Assembly (NCBI GenBank): GCA_964439135.1
Contig: CAYTNN010000042.1
Location: 1 to 26,193, forward strand
DNA: 26,193 nt
Reading direction: 5' to 3'
From: JAFGPJ01 sp964439135
Lineage (GTDB): Bacteria > Planctomycetota > Phycisphaerae > Sedimentisphaerales > Anaerobacaceae
The position numbers and the translations under genes were made by a program. Positions 16,872 through 24,302 of this stretch are shown one piece after another (position 1 is the first letter of the stretch; each line of letters opens with the position of its first letter). The notes beneath the pieces were generated by a model. The model was not told the origin of the DNA. It worked only from the letters and a program-made list of their open reading frames with translations, and searched no databases.

Positions 16872-17373
16872 CGGATTTCTCCTTACCGCAAAGTGCCCTG
16901 GAATACAAATTCTTGGAATTATCCTTGAAACGTTCGATACGATCGATTCGTAAAAACTCTATAGTGGGCGTGCTCGAAATGGTCAGATATTCCGGATCGT
17001 ATCTCTTGCCTTTTACGTGGAAATTGCCCACGATGAAAACCTGACCCTCTTCGAGACCACGCCATAGCAAATCTTCTGTGGGCGTTTGTTTTACTACGCC
17101 GATCACTTCTTTTATGGCGCATCCGATCAACTGGTTGTTACTGCCTAATCCCAAATAGGAGATGAAATTGTCTTTGTTTACGTATTCGCATATTTCAGCA
17201 TTCCAGCAGTCGATGTTTTGTGGTTTGTTTATTTTGCCGGATTTTCTTGCTCTACTGGTCAGAGTTGCAATAAGCAGGCGAATAGACCAGTCGCCAAAGC
17301 GTTCGTCGACAGTGATTCTTTTAATGTCCAGTTCCTTTGTCGGTTTACTTTTTGTTTTTTTGAGTTTTTCCAT
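16864..17373 (-). CDS. Unrecognised protein paired with the MBL hydrolase
   Basis: 169 residues from ATG 17373. AAGGAG lies six bases upstream, making this start much better than the TTG at 17394 in the same frame. The N-terminus is Lys-rich (MEKLKKTKSKPTKELDIKR), followed by a compact, probably alpha/beta or beta-rich domain with no membrane segment. Phrases such as FGDWSIRLLIATLTSRARKSG, CWNAEICEYVNKDNF and GQVFIVGNFHVKGKRYDPEYL do not match a family I know. Its 3' end overlaps the MBL gene by eight bases. A promoter candidate lies about 80-105 bases upstream. It may be a regulator, substrate adaptor or effector of the MBL protein; none can be chosen from sequence alone. Confidence 0.8.
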   Translation of the reverse strand: MEKLKKTKSKPTKELDIKRITVDERFGDWSIRLLIATLTSRARKSGKINKPQNIDCWNAEICEYVNKDNFISYLGLGSNNQLIGCAIKEVIGVVKQTPTEDLLWRGLEEGQVFIVGNFHVKGKRYDPEYLTISSTPTIEFLRIDRIERFKDNSKNLYSRALCGKEKSDG

Positions 17374-17451
17374 ATCAATCTCCTTTTTGGTCAATTATTT
17401 TTATGTGGTATCTGCCGCAGCTTTATCGAGTAATCCTTAATCGACGCTTAA

Positions 17452-17480
17452 CGTATATTTGTGCCGAGTTGAACTTTCAA
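17452..17480 (-). promoter_or_regulatory. Promoter of the MBL two-gene unit
   Basis: On the minus strand TTGAAA (17480-17475) stands 17 bases from TATACG (17457-17452). Transcription would start near 17445, leaving a leader of about 70 bases before the ATG at 17373. Spacing and -35 are good; the -10 matches four of six. Confidence 0.5.
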
Positions 17481-17536
17481 TCAAACATGCTGGATTCCTC
17501 TGATAATAAGAACTAAAAGCCTTGCCCTGTTTCCTC

Positions 17537-17555
17537 GAATGTTAAGCGAACATTC
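17537..17555. promoter_or_regulatory. Operator-like palindrome
   Basis: GAATGTT-AAGCG-AACATTC is a perfect seven-base inverted repeat with a five-base spacer. It lies about 55 bases upstream of the -35 of the MBL unit and about 180 bases after the symporter gene's end. The size and AT-rich arms suit a dimeric regulator site. No regulator gene is adjacent. The remaining bases of this ~380-base gap show no gene that I can support. Confidence 0.4.
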
Positions 17556-17716
17556 TTTGCTCAATACTGAGTAATATTTCCTATATCTTTGCAATATTCA
17601 ACTGCAGCGTACAAATAGCATGTTTGAGAGGAAAAAGACAAGAAAATAATCGCAGGTGTGACAACCTTATGGCACAGCAACTGAAAAAATATGCCAAAAT
17701 TACCTTTTAGGCTGTT

Positions 17717-17755
17717 AAAAAGCCCTGTGCATCGTGGATTAGTGCTTCACAGGCT
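17717..17755 (-). terminator. Rho-independent terminator of the symporter gene
   Basis: On the minus strand AGCCTGTG (17755-17748) pairs with CACAGGGCT (17729-17721) with one bulged base, and the stem is followed by five T (17721-17717). It begins at the symporter stop codon. Confidence 0.75.
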
Positions 17756-18954
17756 TAATTATTCAATTTTTCGCCTTCTAACCGCGCAACTACGGCGGCT
17801 CCGCAGGCGTCTCCCCATACGTTTACTGCCGTTCGGAGCATATCCAGTATTCTGTCCACGGCTAAAATCATCCCAATGCCTTCGAGCGGCAGATTCACGG
17901 CCTTTAGCACGATTACCATCGTAACAAGCCCTGCGCCCGGGATAGCGGCGGCCCCTATCGATGCAAGTGTTGCCGTGAGCATGATAATCAGTTGCTGGCC
18001 GATACTGAGGTCGATTCCGTATGCCTGGGCGATAAACATTGCGGCGACCGCCTCGTACAAAGCTGTGCCGTCCATGTTTACCGTAGCTCCCAGCGGCAGC
18101 ACAAAGCTTGTTACCTTATTTGATATGCCGGTGTTTTCCTGCAGGCAATCCATCGTAATCGGCAGCGTCGCGGCACTGCTGGCCGTGCTGAAAGCCGTTG
18201 CTACTGCGCTGAAAACATCTCTGATAAATTTCAAGGGCGAATATTTACCGAGAGTTTTCAATAAAATCGGCAGAGTTACGCAGGCGTGGATGGTAAGGCC
18301 CAGAACCACTGTGGCCATATACACTATCAGAGGTTTGATGACGGACAATCCCATCGAGCCGATTGTATAAGCCATCAAGGCAAACACTCCGAAAGGCGCC
18401 AGGCGCATAATCCAGTCGGTTATTTTCATCATAACCGCATTGAAGGATTCAAATAGAGTAACTAAAGGCCTGCCTTTTTCCCCGATGCTGCTGATAGCAA
18501 CGCCCAGAAGCAGAGAGAAGAATATAACCGACAACACTTTATCCTTTGCCATGGCGTCGAAGATATTTGCCGGAATAATGTCCCCGATTATGGAAACTAT
18601 CGAAGGAACTTCTCCGCCGGACAAATCGACTGCTGCCTCGGCCCCAATATTCACACCGACCCCGGGCTTCATCAGGTTGACTAAAATAAGCCCAACACCC
18701 ACGGCGAGAGTTGTCGTGGCGGTATAATAAATAAACGTCTTCAGACCAATCCTGCCCAATTTGCGAATGTCACCAAGGCTTACAATGCCGGCTACCATCG
18801 AGGAGAGAATCAATGGTATGATAATCGCTTTGAGCAGTCGAATGAACATGTCCCCCACAATCTTTATGTGGGTGGCTTTTTCCCCCAGCAGAATTCCAGC
18901 CACAATCCCCAGGATGATGGCAATAAGAATTTGAGTGTGAACCTTTAGCTTCAA
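17755..18954 (-). CDS. Sodium/proton:dicarboxylate (glutamate/aspartate) symporter, DAACS family
   Basis: About 399 residues of a multi-spanning inner-membrane protein that takes up C4-dicarboxylates or acidic amino acids with Na+ or H+. Family signatures are the serine-rich re-entrant loop STASSAATLPITMDC and the ion/substrate motif LPLGATVNMDGTALY, together with SIGAAAIPGAGLVTM. Its length is typical for GltP/DctA. The start is a TTG: AGGAG at 18961-18965 lies six bases before TTG 18954 (MKLKVHTQ), whereas the TTG at 18960 abuts the ribosome site. The gene starts 11 bases after the PEGA lipoprotein stop, so both are one transcript. A terminator overlaps its stop codon. Substrate preference cannot be told. 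Confidence 0.92.
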   Translation of the reverse strand: MKLKVHTQILIAIILGIVAGILLGEKATHIKIVGDMFIRLLKAIIIPLILSSMVAGIVSLGDIRKLGRIGLKTFIYYTATTTLAVGVGLILVNLMKPGVGVNIGAEAAVDLSGGEVPSIVSIIGDIIPANIFDAMAKDKVLSVIFFSLLLGVAISSIGEKGRPLVTLFESFNAVMMKITDWIMRLAPFGVFALMAYTIGSMGLSVIKPLIVYMATVVLGLTIHACVTLPILLKTLGKYSPLKFIRDVFSAVATAFSTASSAATLPITMDCLQENTGISNKVTSFVLPLGATVNMDGTALYEAVAAMFIAQAYGIDLSIGQQLIIMLTATLASIGAAAIPGAGLVTMVIVLKAVNLPLEGIGMILAVDRILDMLRTAVNVWGDACGAAVVARLEGEKLNN

Positions 18955-18965
18955 ATGCAACTCCT

Positions 18966-19370
18966 CTATTGCAGTTGCTTTTTCAATTCATCGGCGTTTT
19001 GGATTAGTTCATCCCGGCTGATCTGCTGCTTGGGCGAAAGCTCGAAAGTCCATTCGTATGAATCTACGATTCTATTCGGATTTACTATCTGGGCGAAGAA
19101 GTCGAACGGGAAATGATCGTACCAGGGGCCTTTCAAGTCTCGATGGGTATTCAATGTCTCGTAACCTTCCTTGCTGATCCTGACGCAATAATCGCCATAC
19201 CAGTTAAAATTGACTGTAACGGGAGACTCGCCGATTTCCTCGTCGTTTAATGTGACGACCGCCCCTTGCGGCTTGGTGTTGATTGTCAACTCTCGTTCGA
19301 CGCAGCCGGCAAAAGTCGTAAGCGCAATCAAGATGACGAGAATCACGGCCGACGAATTATGTTTTTCCAT
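18966..19370 (-). CDS. Small PEGA-domain lipoprotein
   Basis: 134 residues. A lipoprotein signal (VILVILIALTTFAGC) puts the lipidated Cys at residue 22. Directly after it, RELTINTKPQGAVVTLNDEEIGESPVTV through GDYCVRISKEGYETL is a PEGA domain, a short beta-rich surface module common in planctomycetes and other envelopes. The C-terminal third (DHFPFDFFAQIVNPNRIVD, then ELKKQLQ) is a family-like tail that suggests a membrane-associated helix. AAGGA about eight bases before the ATG supports the start. It forms an operon with the symporter. Its role is unknown; it may be an envelope structural or binding protein. Confidence 0.88.
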   Translation of the reverse strand: MEKHNSSAVILVILIALTTFAGCVERELTINTKPQGAVVTLNDEEIGESPVTVNFNWYGDYCVRISKEGYETLNTHRDLKGPWYDHFPFDFFAQIVNPNRIVDSYEWTFELSPKQQISRDELIQNADELKKQLQ

Positions 19371-19412
19371 AACATCTATCCTTAGTACTATTCAGCAAAA
19401 CTTGATTGCAAC

Positions 19413-19418
19413 ATTATA
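19413..19418 (-). promoter_or_regulatory. Putative -10 of the PEGA lipoprotein/symporter operon
   Basis: A perfect TATAAT on the minus strand, 42 bases before the ATG. The -35 region is only T-rich (TTTTTA), so the promoter rests on the -10 and its position downstream of the ATPase terminator. Confidence 0.35.
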
Positions 19419-19436
19419 GGAGAAAATCAAAAACTT

Positions 19437-19458
19437 AAAAAGCCTAAAGATTTACGCT
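19437..19458 (-). terminator. Rho-independent terminator of the AAA+ ATPase gene
   Basis: On the minus strand AGC-G-TAAA-TC-TTTA-G-GCT (19458-19441) folds with one G-G mismatch and is followed by a T-tract. It lies seven bases after the ATPase stop codon and before the next promoter. Confidence 0.5.
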
Positions 19459-19465
19459 CTGTTTT

Positions 19466-20953
19466 TCAATCAGCCGGGACGCACCGGTCCTGGGCCCAGT
19501 CGCGCAGGCTTTGAACTCTTTCTGCCAGCGTGACCGATATTGGCGGTGAATTCCTTAAGACTGAAAGGATCCGCTCAGTCGACAGGCCAGCTTTTTCCGA
19601 ATATGCTTCGTGAAGTGCGGAGACGACCGCCTGCTCGATTTCAGAGCCGCTGTAACCTGCGGATGCCTTGGCCAATGCTCCCATGTCGAATTTTCCGGCG
19701 TCTCGGTTGCGTTTCTGCAGATGAATCGTAAATATTTCTCTTCGTACTTTCTGGCTGGGCAGGTCGACGAAAAATATCTCGTCGAATCGACCTTTTCGCA
19801 GCAGTTCGGGCGGCAGAGCCCCGATGTCGTTGGCAGTAGCAACGACAAAGACCGGGGCCTGATGTTCCTGCATCCACGTCAGGAGGGAGCCGAACATCCT
19901 TTGAGACAGGCCGCCGTCGGCGCTTCGGCTTGCTGCCGAGGCAAAGGCCTTTTCGATTTCATCGATCCATAGAACCACCGGCGACATCATTTCGGTTTGA
20001 CGCAGGGCGTCTCGAAGGTTGCGTTCGGATTCGCCGATGAAGCTGGCGTACAAACTGCCCGGGTCCAATCTCAAGAGCGGCTGATGCCAGGCGGTTGCGA
20101 TGGCTTTGGCGCACAGGCTTTTGCCGGCACCCTGCACGCCGAGCATAAGCACTCCCCTGGGCGATTCAAGGCCGAACTCCCTGGCTTCGGAGCTAAAAGC
20201 GCCTTTGCGCTGGTTCAGCCATTTTTTCAGCCGCCTCATCCCGCCAATCTCACTCAGGTACAGAGGTGTTTCGACAAACTCCAGCAAACCTCCACGTTGG
20301 ATCATCCCTCTCTTGCTTGCAATGACCCTGTTTATATCATTATCATCGAAGCGTCTGTCCTCGATGAGCGTGTCGGTAATAACCCGTTCAGCCTGACGGC
20401 GGGTAAGCCCCCGAAGGTTGCGGACAATCGTATCCAGACCTTTTTTTGTGATGCCAATCTCGATGGGCGTTTTGCGATGGAACCGCAGCAGCGTCTTGCG
20501 GACAATTTCTATCAGCTCCTGTTTGCTTGGAAAAGAAATCTCGAAAAGTTTTGTATAAGACTTCACGACTTCGGGCAGTTTATCGTTGCAGTCAAGCATC
20601 ACGAGAGTGTTGCCGAGCTGCTCGAAACGGTCAATCAGGTCGCGCAGAGCCCGCAGCACCGAGCTTGCCTTGAGATGTTCGGCGAGGTCGAGAACGACGC
20701 AGATAGAGTCTTGCTCTGTTTCAGCAAGGTAATGAAGGCCGGCAGTAGGCGTTTCAGTATCAGCGATATAAGGGCTGTCCGCCAGGAAGCCCTCTTTGAC
20801 ACCGCCGCCGACCGACCAAACCCACAGGCTGCGCTTCAGGTCAAGTGCTGTGTGGCGTATAGTATCCAGCGCGCAGCGTTCTTCATATGTCACGATGGAT
20901 ATACAGGAATCACCGCCCTCTACGAGCTGTTTAAATCGTTCGGTATCGTTCAT
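19466..20953 (-). CDS. Ycf46-like AAA+ ATPase
   Basis: 495 residues, cytoplasmic. The N-terminal 200 residues (CISIVTYEERCALDTIRHTA, then a degenerate P-loop-like region) precede a classical AAA core: Walker A GVQGAGKS with Lys278, Walker B VVLWIDEIEKA with Asp331-Glu332, the sensor-1 segment FVVATANDIGALPPELL and the arginine-rich LRKGRFDEIFFVDLP. This N-terminal plus FtsH-like-core arrangement and length match the Ycf46 (Slr0374) family of cyanobacteria and plastids, where a role in inorganic-carbon use has been proposed. No protease domain is present, so it is not FtsH. AAGAG precedes the ATG by about five bases. It lies 39 bases after the VOC gene, probably in one transcript. Its client is unknown. 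Confidence 0.85.
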   Translation of the reverse strand: MNDTERFKQLVEGGDSCISIVTYEERCALDTIRHTALDLKRSLWVWSVGGGVKEGFLADSPYIADTETPTAGLHYLAETEQDSICVVLDLAEHLKASSVLRALRDLIDRFEQLGNTLVMLDCNDKLPEVVKSYTKLFEISFPSKQELIEIVRKTLLRFHRKTPIEIGITKKGLDTIVRNLRGLTRRQAERVITDTLIEDRRFDDNDINRVIASKRGMIQRGGLLEFVETPLYLSEIGGMRRLKKWLNQRKGAFSSEAREFGLESPRGVLMLGVQGAGKSLCAKAIATAWHQPLLRLDPGSLYASFIGESERNLRDALRQTEMMSPVVLWIDEIEKAFASAASRSADGGLSQRMFGSLLTWMQEHQAPVFVVATANDIGALPPELLRKGRFDEIFFVDLPSQKVRREIFTIHLQKRNRDAGKFDMGALAKASAGYSGSEIEQAVVSALHEAYSEKAGLSTERILSVLRNSPPISVTLAERVQSLRDWAQDRCVPAD

Positions 20954-20992
20954 TATACTCTTGGCCCTTATGTATTTCGCGCACTCAAGGAG

Positions 20993-21535
20993 TTACTTTT
21001 TCGGCCCCAGCAGTTCGATAATATTCCCGTCGGGGTCTTTTACGAGAGACAGGTAATAATTTCCTGTGCCCAGTTGGTAGGGCTCTTTGACCGGAACCAC
21101 GCCGGCTTTTTTAGCTCGCTCTAATGTTGCTGTCATATCTGAGACGGATATCGTAAGGTAACTGAATCCCAGGCTCGAGTGGATAAATTTGTTGTCAACT
21201 TTTTTACCGGGCGCCTCGGTAAATTCCATGATCTTGATTCGGGTAGCGTTTGGTTCGTCAGCCAGCACGAGCACCCTTACGCTGAAAGCCTTGTAATCGC
21301 ACAGGCCGGCATCTCCTCCCATCTCCTTCGAGACGTCAAAACCGGGCAACTCAGTGAATCCGATCACATTCTTGTAAAACTGCGCCGCTTTTTCCACGTT
21401 GCTTACCACGATACCGACGTCGATCGTTGTTTTTGGAAAGTCACCTTTTGTCCCGCCTGTGCCAGCAGCACCGGCAAGTAATACGCTTGCCACAAGGCAA
21501 AAAACCACCAGGGCTACAAAAAAGTATTTCTTCAT
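20993..21535 (-). CDS. Exported VOC (glyoxalase/bleomycin-resistance fold) protein
   Basis: 180 residues from ATG 21535, chosen because AAGGAG lies eight bases upstream; the frame is open to 21604 but without a ribosome site. A signal peptide (KKYFFVALVVFCLVASVLLAGAAG) indicates export, unusual for this mostly cytoplasmic fold. The two beta-alpha-beta-beta-beta halves are visible: TTIDVGIVVSNVEKAAQFYKNVIGF and GFSYLTISVSDMTATLERAKKAG, ending KDPDGNIIELLGPK. Metal-binding His expected near IDVGIVV and FSYLTI are replaced (Val and Tyr/Leu), while the closing Glu of NIIEL is kept. It may therefore bind rather than transform a ligand. Its likely partner in transcription is the Ycf46-like gene downstream. 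Confidence 0.85.
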   Translation of the reverse strand: MKKYFFVALVVFCLVASVLLAGAAGTGGTKGDFPKTTIDVGIVVSNVEKAAQFYKNVIGFTELPGFDVSKEMGGDAGLCDYKAFSVRVLVLADEPNATRIKIMEFTEAPGKKVDNKFIHSSLGFSYLTISVSDMTATLERAKKAGVVPVKEPYQLGTGNYYLSLVKDPDGNIIELLGPKK

Positions 21536-21578
21536 AACAGTTCTCCTTAAATTGCTTAACTTGGATTGATTGTCGTTC

Positions 21579-21584
21579 ATTATA
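21579..21584 (-). promoter_or_regulatory. Putative -10 of the VOC gene
   Basis: TATAAT on the minus strand 44 bases before the VOC ATG; a second TATAAT lies at 21619-21624. Neither has a clear -35. One probably serves the VOC-ATPase transcript. Confidence 0.3.
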
Positions 21585-21670
21585 AAGAAAAAGTGGAAAG
21601 ACAAAAGCCCAAAAATACATTATAAACCTTTTTATGCTGGCCGGTTTTTGAGAATAGCTGACCAAATAGC

Positions 21671-21698
21671 TTGAAATACTTTGCGGTGAGATTATAAT
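21671..21698 (+). promoter_or_regulatory. Sigma-70-type promoter of the trkH-trkA operon
   Basis: TTGAAA (21671-21676), a 16-base spacer and a perfect TATAAT (21693-21698). The start would fall near 21705, about 40 bases before the trkH ATG. The 12-base palindrome ATCGATATCGAT (21716-21727) lies in this leader and could be a regulator site. Confidence 0.65.
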
Positions 21699-21744
21699 TC
21701 AGACGCCGGATTGGCATCGATATCGATAAACTGCGGGCCAACAG

Positions 21745-23271
21745 ATGAGAAATGGATTTCAACGAATAAACTGCATCCTGCATTTCATTGGGGGCCTGTT
21801 GGAAATATTGGGGCTGGTTCTTTTGCTTCCGTTGGCTGTTGTTCTGGCCTATTGGGGACAAATGGGTGACGGCTGGCTTACCGCTACTGCTTTTGTTGTG
21901 ACCGCTGCGATTTCGTTTTCTCTTGGACTTCTGCTGCGCAATAAGTTCAAGTCGGATTTGCTCGATACAACCGGGTCCATGCTCATGTGCGCTCTCGGCT
22001 GGCTTTTTGCCTCAGCGATTGGAGCTTTGCCCTTTGTTATTGGAATCGGTGCGAATTATCTCGACGCCTATTTTGAAGCGATGAGCGGTTTTACGACCAC
22101 CGGCATTACCGTTTTTTCCGGGCTGGATAATATGCCGAGGAGCATTCTTTTCTGGCGATCGCTCACGCAGTGGCTGGGCGGCATAGGGATACTTTCCTTT
22201 TTCCTGATGGTCATTTCCCAGTCGGGCGGGGCTCATCATATGTTCGGAGCCGAGAGCCATAAGATTTCTTCGGCCAGGCCCGCGCCGGGATTATTCCATA
22301 CTCTTCGGATACTCTGGGCAATATATGCGGTGTTTACGGTGTTCGCGGTGGTAATTCTTGCGATCGAGAAGATGCCGATTTTTGACGCCGTCTGTCACGC
22401 CCTGACCACCTTGTCCACGGGCGGTTTTTCGCCGCATGACAGCAGCATCGCATTCTACCGCCTGACAAACCACCCCAACTATCGGCTGATCGAATATACC
22501 CTTATCTTTTTCATGATGCTTGGCGGCATCAACTTTCTCGTGCATTACCGTGTTTTGACGAGAGACTTCAAAGCCCTCTGGGACAATACCGAAATTCGCT
22601 ACTGGTGGCGGCTCATCGCTGGTTTTACGGCTATCATAATCGTCGATCATCTCTATAAGTCCGGTGTTTTCACTGCTCTGTTTAGAGACGGCACGGCAAT
22701 AAATTTTGGCGAATTTGAGCGGACGTTCCGGCACAGTTTATTCCAGGTCGTATCGATCATCACATCGTCCGGCTTCGTAGCCAGGGATATCGGCTCGGAT
22801 TTCTTCGGTGCGCTGTCTAAGCAATTATTCCTGGCTATGATGGTAATCGGCGGCTGCGTCGGCTCGACTTCGGGAGGTTTCAAGATACTGAGGATCGCCA
22901 TACTCAACCGGCTGCTCTTCCGCGAGCTTCTCAAATTGAGAATTTCCGGCAGGGCATCCTCGGGGGTAGTGATCGACAAAAAAATCGTGCCGGAAGATGA
23001 AGTGGACCGGGTCGCCGCTTTGTTCTTCACATGGATGGCGCTGCTCCTGGTTGGCGGTGGGATTACCGCTATTTGTTCGAATCTGGGCCCGTGGGAATCT
23101 TTATCGGGAATGTTTTCCGCTATGGGAAATATCGGGCCCTGCTATATATCGGTGCCGGATATGATAAAGATTAATCCTGTTGTGAAACTGACTTATATTT
23201 TCGGCATGCTGGCGGGAAGGCTGGAGATCCTGCCGGTCTTGCTTCTGTTTTCCAGAAAGGCCTGGAGATAG
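21745..23271 (+). CDS. trkH: Trk-type potassium uptake protein TrkH
   Basis: 508 residues, inner-membrane K+ translocating subunit with about ten to twelve membrane segments. The four pore-loop repeats of the Trk/Ktr superfamily are all visible: SGFTTTGITVF (Thr117-Gly120), LTTLSTGGFSPHD (Leu220-Gly227), ITSSGFVARD (Thr340-Gly343) and SAMGNIGPCY (Gly461-Gly464). The length and N-terminal extra helices favour TrkH over KtrB. ATG 21745 has only a weak ribosome site. It is followed after 87 bases by the regulatory NAD-binding subunit. Its promoter is among the best in the window, suggesting constitutive or strong expression. Confidence 0.93.
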   Translation: MRNGFQRINCILHFIGGLLEILGLVLLLPLAVVLAYWGQMGDGWLTATAFVVTAAISFSLGLLLRNKFKSDLLDTTGSMLMCALGWLFASAIGALPFVIGIGANYLDAYFEAMSGFTTTGITVFSGLDNMPRSILFWRSLTQWLGGIGILSFFLMVISQSGGAHHMFGAESHKISSARPAPGLFHTLRILWAIYAVFTVFAVVILAIEKMPIFDAVCHALTTLSTGGFSPHDSSIAFYRLTNHPNYRLIEYTLIFFMMLGGINFLVHYRVLTRDFKALWDNTEIRYWWRLIAGFTAIIIVDHLYKSGVFTALFRDGTAINFGEFERTFRHSLFQVVSIITSSGFVARDIGSDFFGALSKQLFLAMMVIGGCVGSTSGGFKILRIAILNRLLFRELLKLRISGRASSGVVIDKKIVPEDEVDRVAALFFTWMALLLVGGGITAICSNLGPWESLSGMFSAMGNIGPCYISVPDMIKINPVVKLTYIFGMLAGRLEILPVLLLFSRKAWR

Positions 23272-23281
23272 ATTAAAATCA

Positions 23282-23340
23282 AAGTAAAAAGTCAAAAGTA
23301 AATAGTCAAAATTTAAGAATCCCTTTGGGATAACTTCTTA
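23282..23340 (+). repeat. Tandem 14-base repeat and hairpin before trkA
   Basis: AAGTAAAAAGTCAA (23282-23295) and AAGTAAATAGTCAA (23296-23309) differ at one base. Right after them TAAGAA-TCCC-TTT-GGGA-TAAC-TTCTTA (23314-23340) can fold with a four-base bulge, a few bases before the GGAGG of trkA. The hairpin could alter trkA translation relative to trkH; this is inference. Confidence 0.45.
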
Positions 23341-23358
23341 GTTTGGAGGTATTATAAA

Positions 23359-24042
23359 ATGTATATCGTGGTTGCCGGCGGCGGAATGGTAGGTGGCGGG
23401 CTCGTTCGTAGCCTGTTAGATAATAAGCATGATGTAGTATTAATCGAGCAGCATAAGGAACTCTGCGACAAGCTGTATGCCGAAACCGGGGTTGTTGCGA
23501 TTACCGGTGGCGCTACGAGCATTCAGGCTTTGAACGAGGCCGGCATTAGAAAGGCCGACGTCGTCGTGGCGGCAACCGGCAGCGATGCGGACAATCTCGC
23601 CTGCGCAATATTGGCCAAGAGTTTTGACGTGCCCAGGGTTATCGTCAGGATGAGGGATCCCGCGTATAAGAATGCCTATATCGTTGCGGGTGTCAGCTCG
23701 ATTATTCGTGTGACCGACTTGATGATCAGTCAGATGTTGATGGACATCGAGAACCCTCAGGTGCGAAGAATAACAACGATAGGCGGCGGCAAGGCGGACA
23801 TCTTTATGGCTACTGTGCCTGACGGGGCAAAGGTTGCCGGCAAGAGCGTTAAGGACATTGTCGAAAGCCGCCACTTCCCGAACGAGTGCACTTTCATCGC
23901 GGTCTACGATCAGAAAACCGAAGAATTCTTCATCCCGCGAGGCAAGCAAATAATCAACGAGGGCAACGAATTGTTCTTAATCTCCGCCGCCGAGGACATC
24001 AAGAAAGCCGTAGACTTCCTAACCGCAAAGAAAAGACATTAA
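23359..24042 (+). CDS. trkA: Potassium uptake regulatory subunit, TrkA/KtrA type (single RCK)
   Basis: 227 residues, cytoplasmic. An N-terminal Rossmann RCK_N domain (VVAGGGMVGGGLVRSLL, then VVLIEQ and AATGSDADNLACAILAK) binds NAD(H) or ATP and gates the membrane subunit. The C-terminal part from about residue 140 (GKADIFMATVPDGAKVAGKSV...GNELFLISA) is a TrkA_C domain. E. coli TrkA has two such units in ~458 residues; this protein has one, like KtrA. GGAGG upstream of the ATG is strong. It pairs with trkH just before it, making a complete uptake system. Terminal context: a dispersed palindrome lies 25 bases after the stop. Confidence 0.93.
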   Translation: MYIVVAGGGMVGGGLVRSLLDNKHDVVLIEQHKELCDKLYAETGVVAITGGATSIQALNEAGIRKADVVVAATGSDADNLACAILAKSFDVPRVIVRMRDPAYKNAYIVAGVSSIIRVTDLMISQMLMDIENPQVRRITTIGGGKADIFMATVPDGAKVAGKSVKDIVESRHFPNECTFIAVYDQKTEEFFIPRGKQIINEGNELFLISAAEDIKKAVDFLTAKKRH

Positions 24043-24067
24043 CTTTGCCTTACAATTGGAGCGTGTC

Positions 24068-24087
24068 ATTCCTGCGGAAGCAGGAAT
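24068..24087. repeat. REP-like palindrome
   Basis: ATTCCTGC-GGAA-GCAGGAAT is a perfect eight-pair hairpin within the phrase CATTCCTGCGGAAGCAGGA. This word belongs to a widely dispersed bacterial intergenic palindrome. It sits just after trkA and may protect its mRNA end. Confidence 0.75.
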
Positions 24088-24170
24088 CCAGGTCTTTGGG
24101 GTAAAATAGCTTCCGCATCAAGTCTTCACTGAGCGAAGAAAAGCCGCCTATTTGGCTGTTATTTTATCTC

Positions 24171-24198
24171 TTGACAGATCAAAGTCTCATTGTATATT
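24171..24198 (+). promoter_or_regulatory. Promoter of the TIR-like/nuclease unit
   Basis: A perfect TTGACA (24171-24176), 16-base spacer and TATATT (24193-24198). The transcript would start near 24205, giving a leader of about 100 bases before the ATG at 24303, and marks the boundary with the housekeeping potassium genes. Confidence 0.6.
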
Positions 24199-24302
24199 GT
24201 AAGGGCACGGCAGCGGCATGGAGTTCATCTGAATGACGAGAAGTTCGGAATGTTATGCGGAAACCATAGAAATGGTAATTAGACCAACTTAAGCGATTCA
24301 TT

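Noticed and set aside
17537..17555. LexA (SOS) box
   Set aside because: The order of half-sites (GTT...AAC) differs from the GAAC-N4-GTTC and GTTC-N7-GTTC forms I know, so the identity cannot be claimed.
19997..21124. 375-codon plus-strand open frame across the ATPase and VOC genes
   Set aside because: It runs opposite two well supported genes, lacks a ribosome site and crosses their intergenic gap; its composition is that of a reverse-strand shadow.
24068..24087. CRISPR repeat or insertion-sequence end
   Set aside because: It is a single short palindrome with no spacer array, transposase or target duplication nearby; it fits a dispersed REP-like repeat.
24123..24157. Possible terminator after trkA (TCTTC/GAAGA and AGCC/GGCT stems followed by T-rich sequence)
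   Set aside because: Stems are only four to five pairs and the T-run is interrupted; too weak to list.
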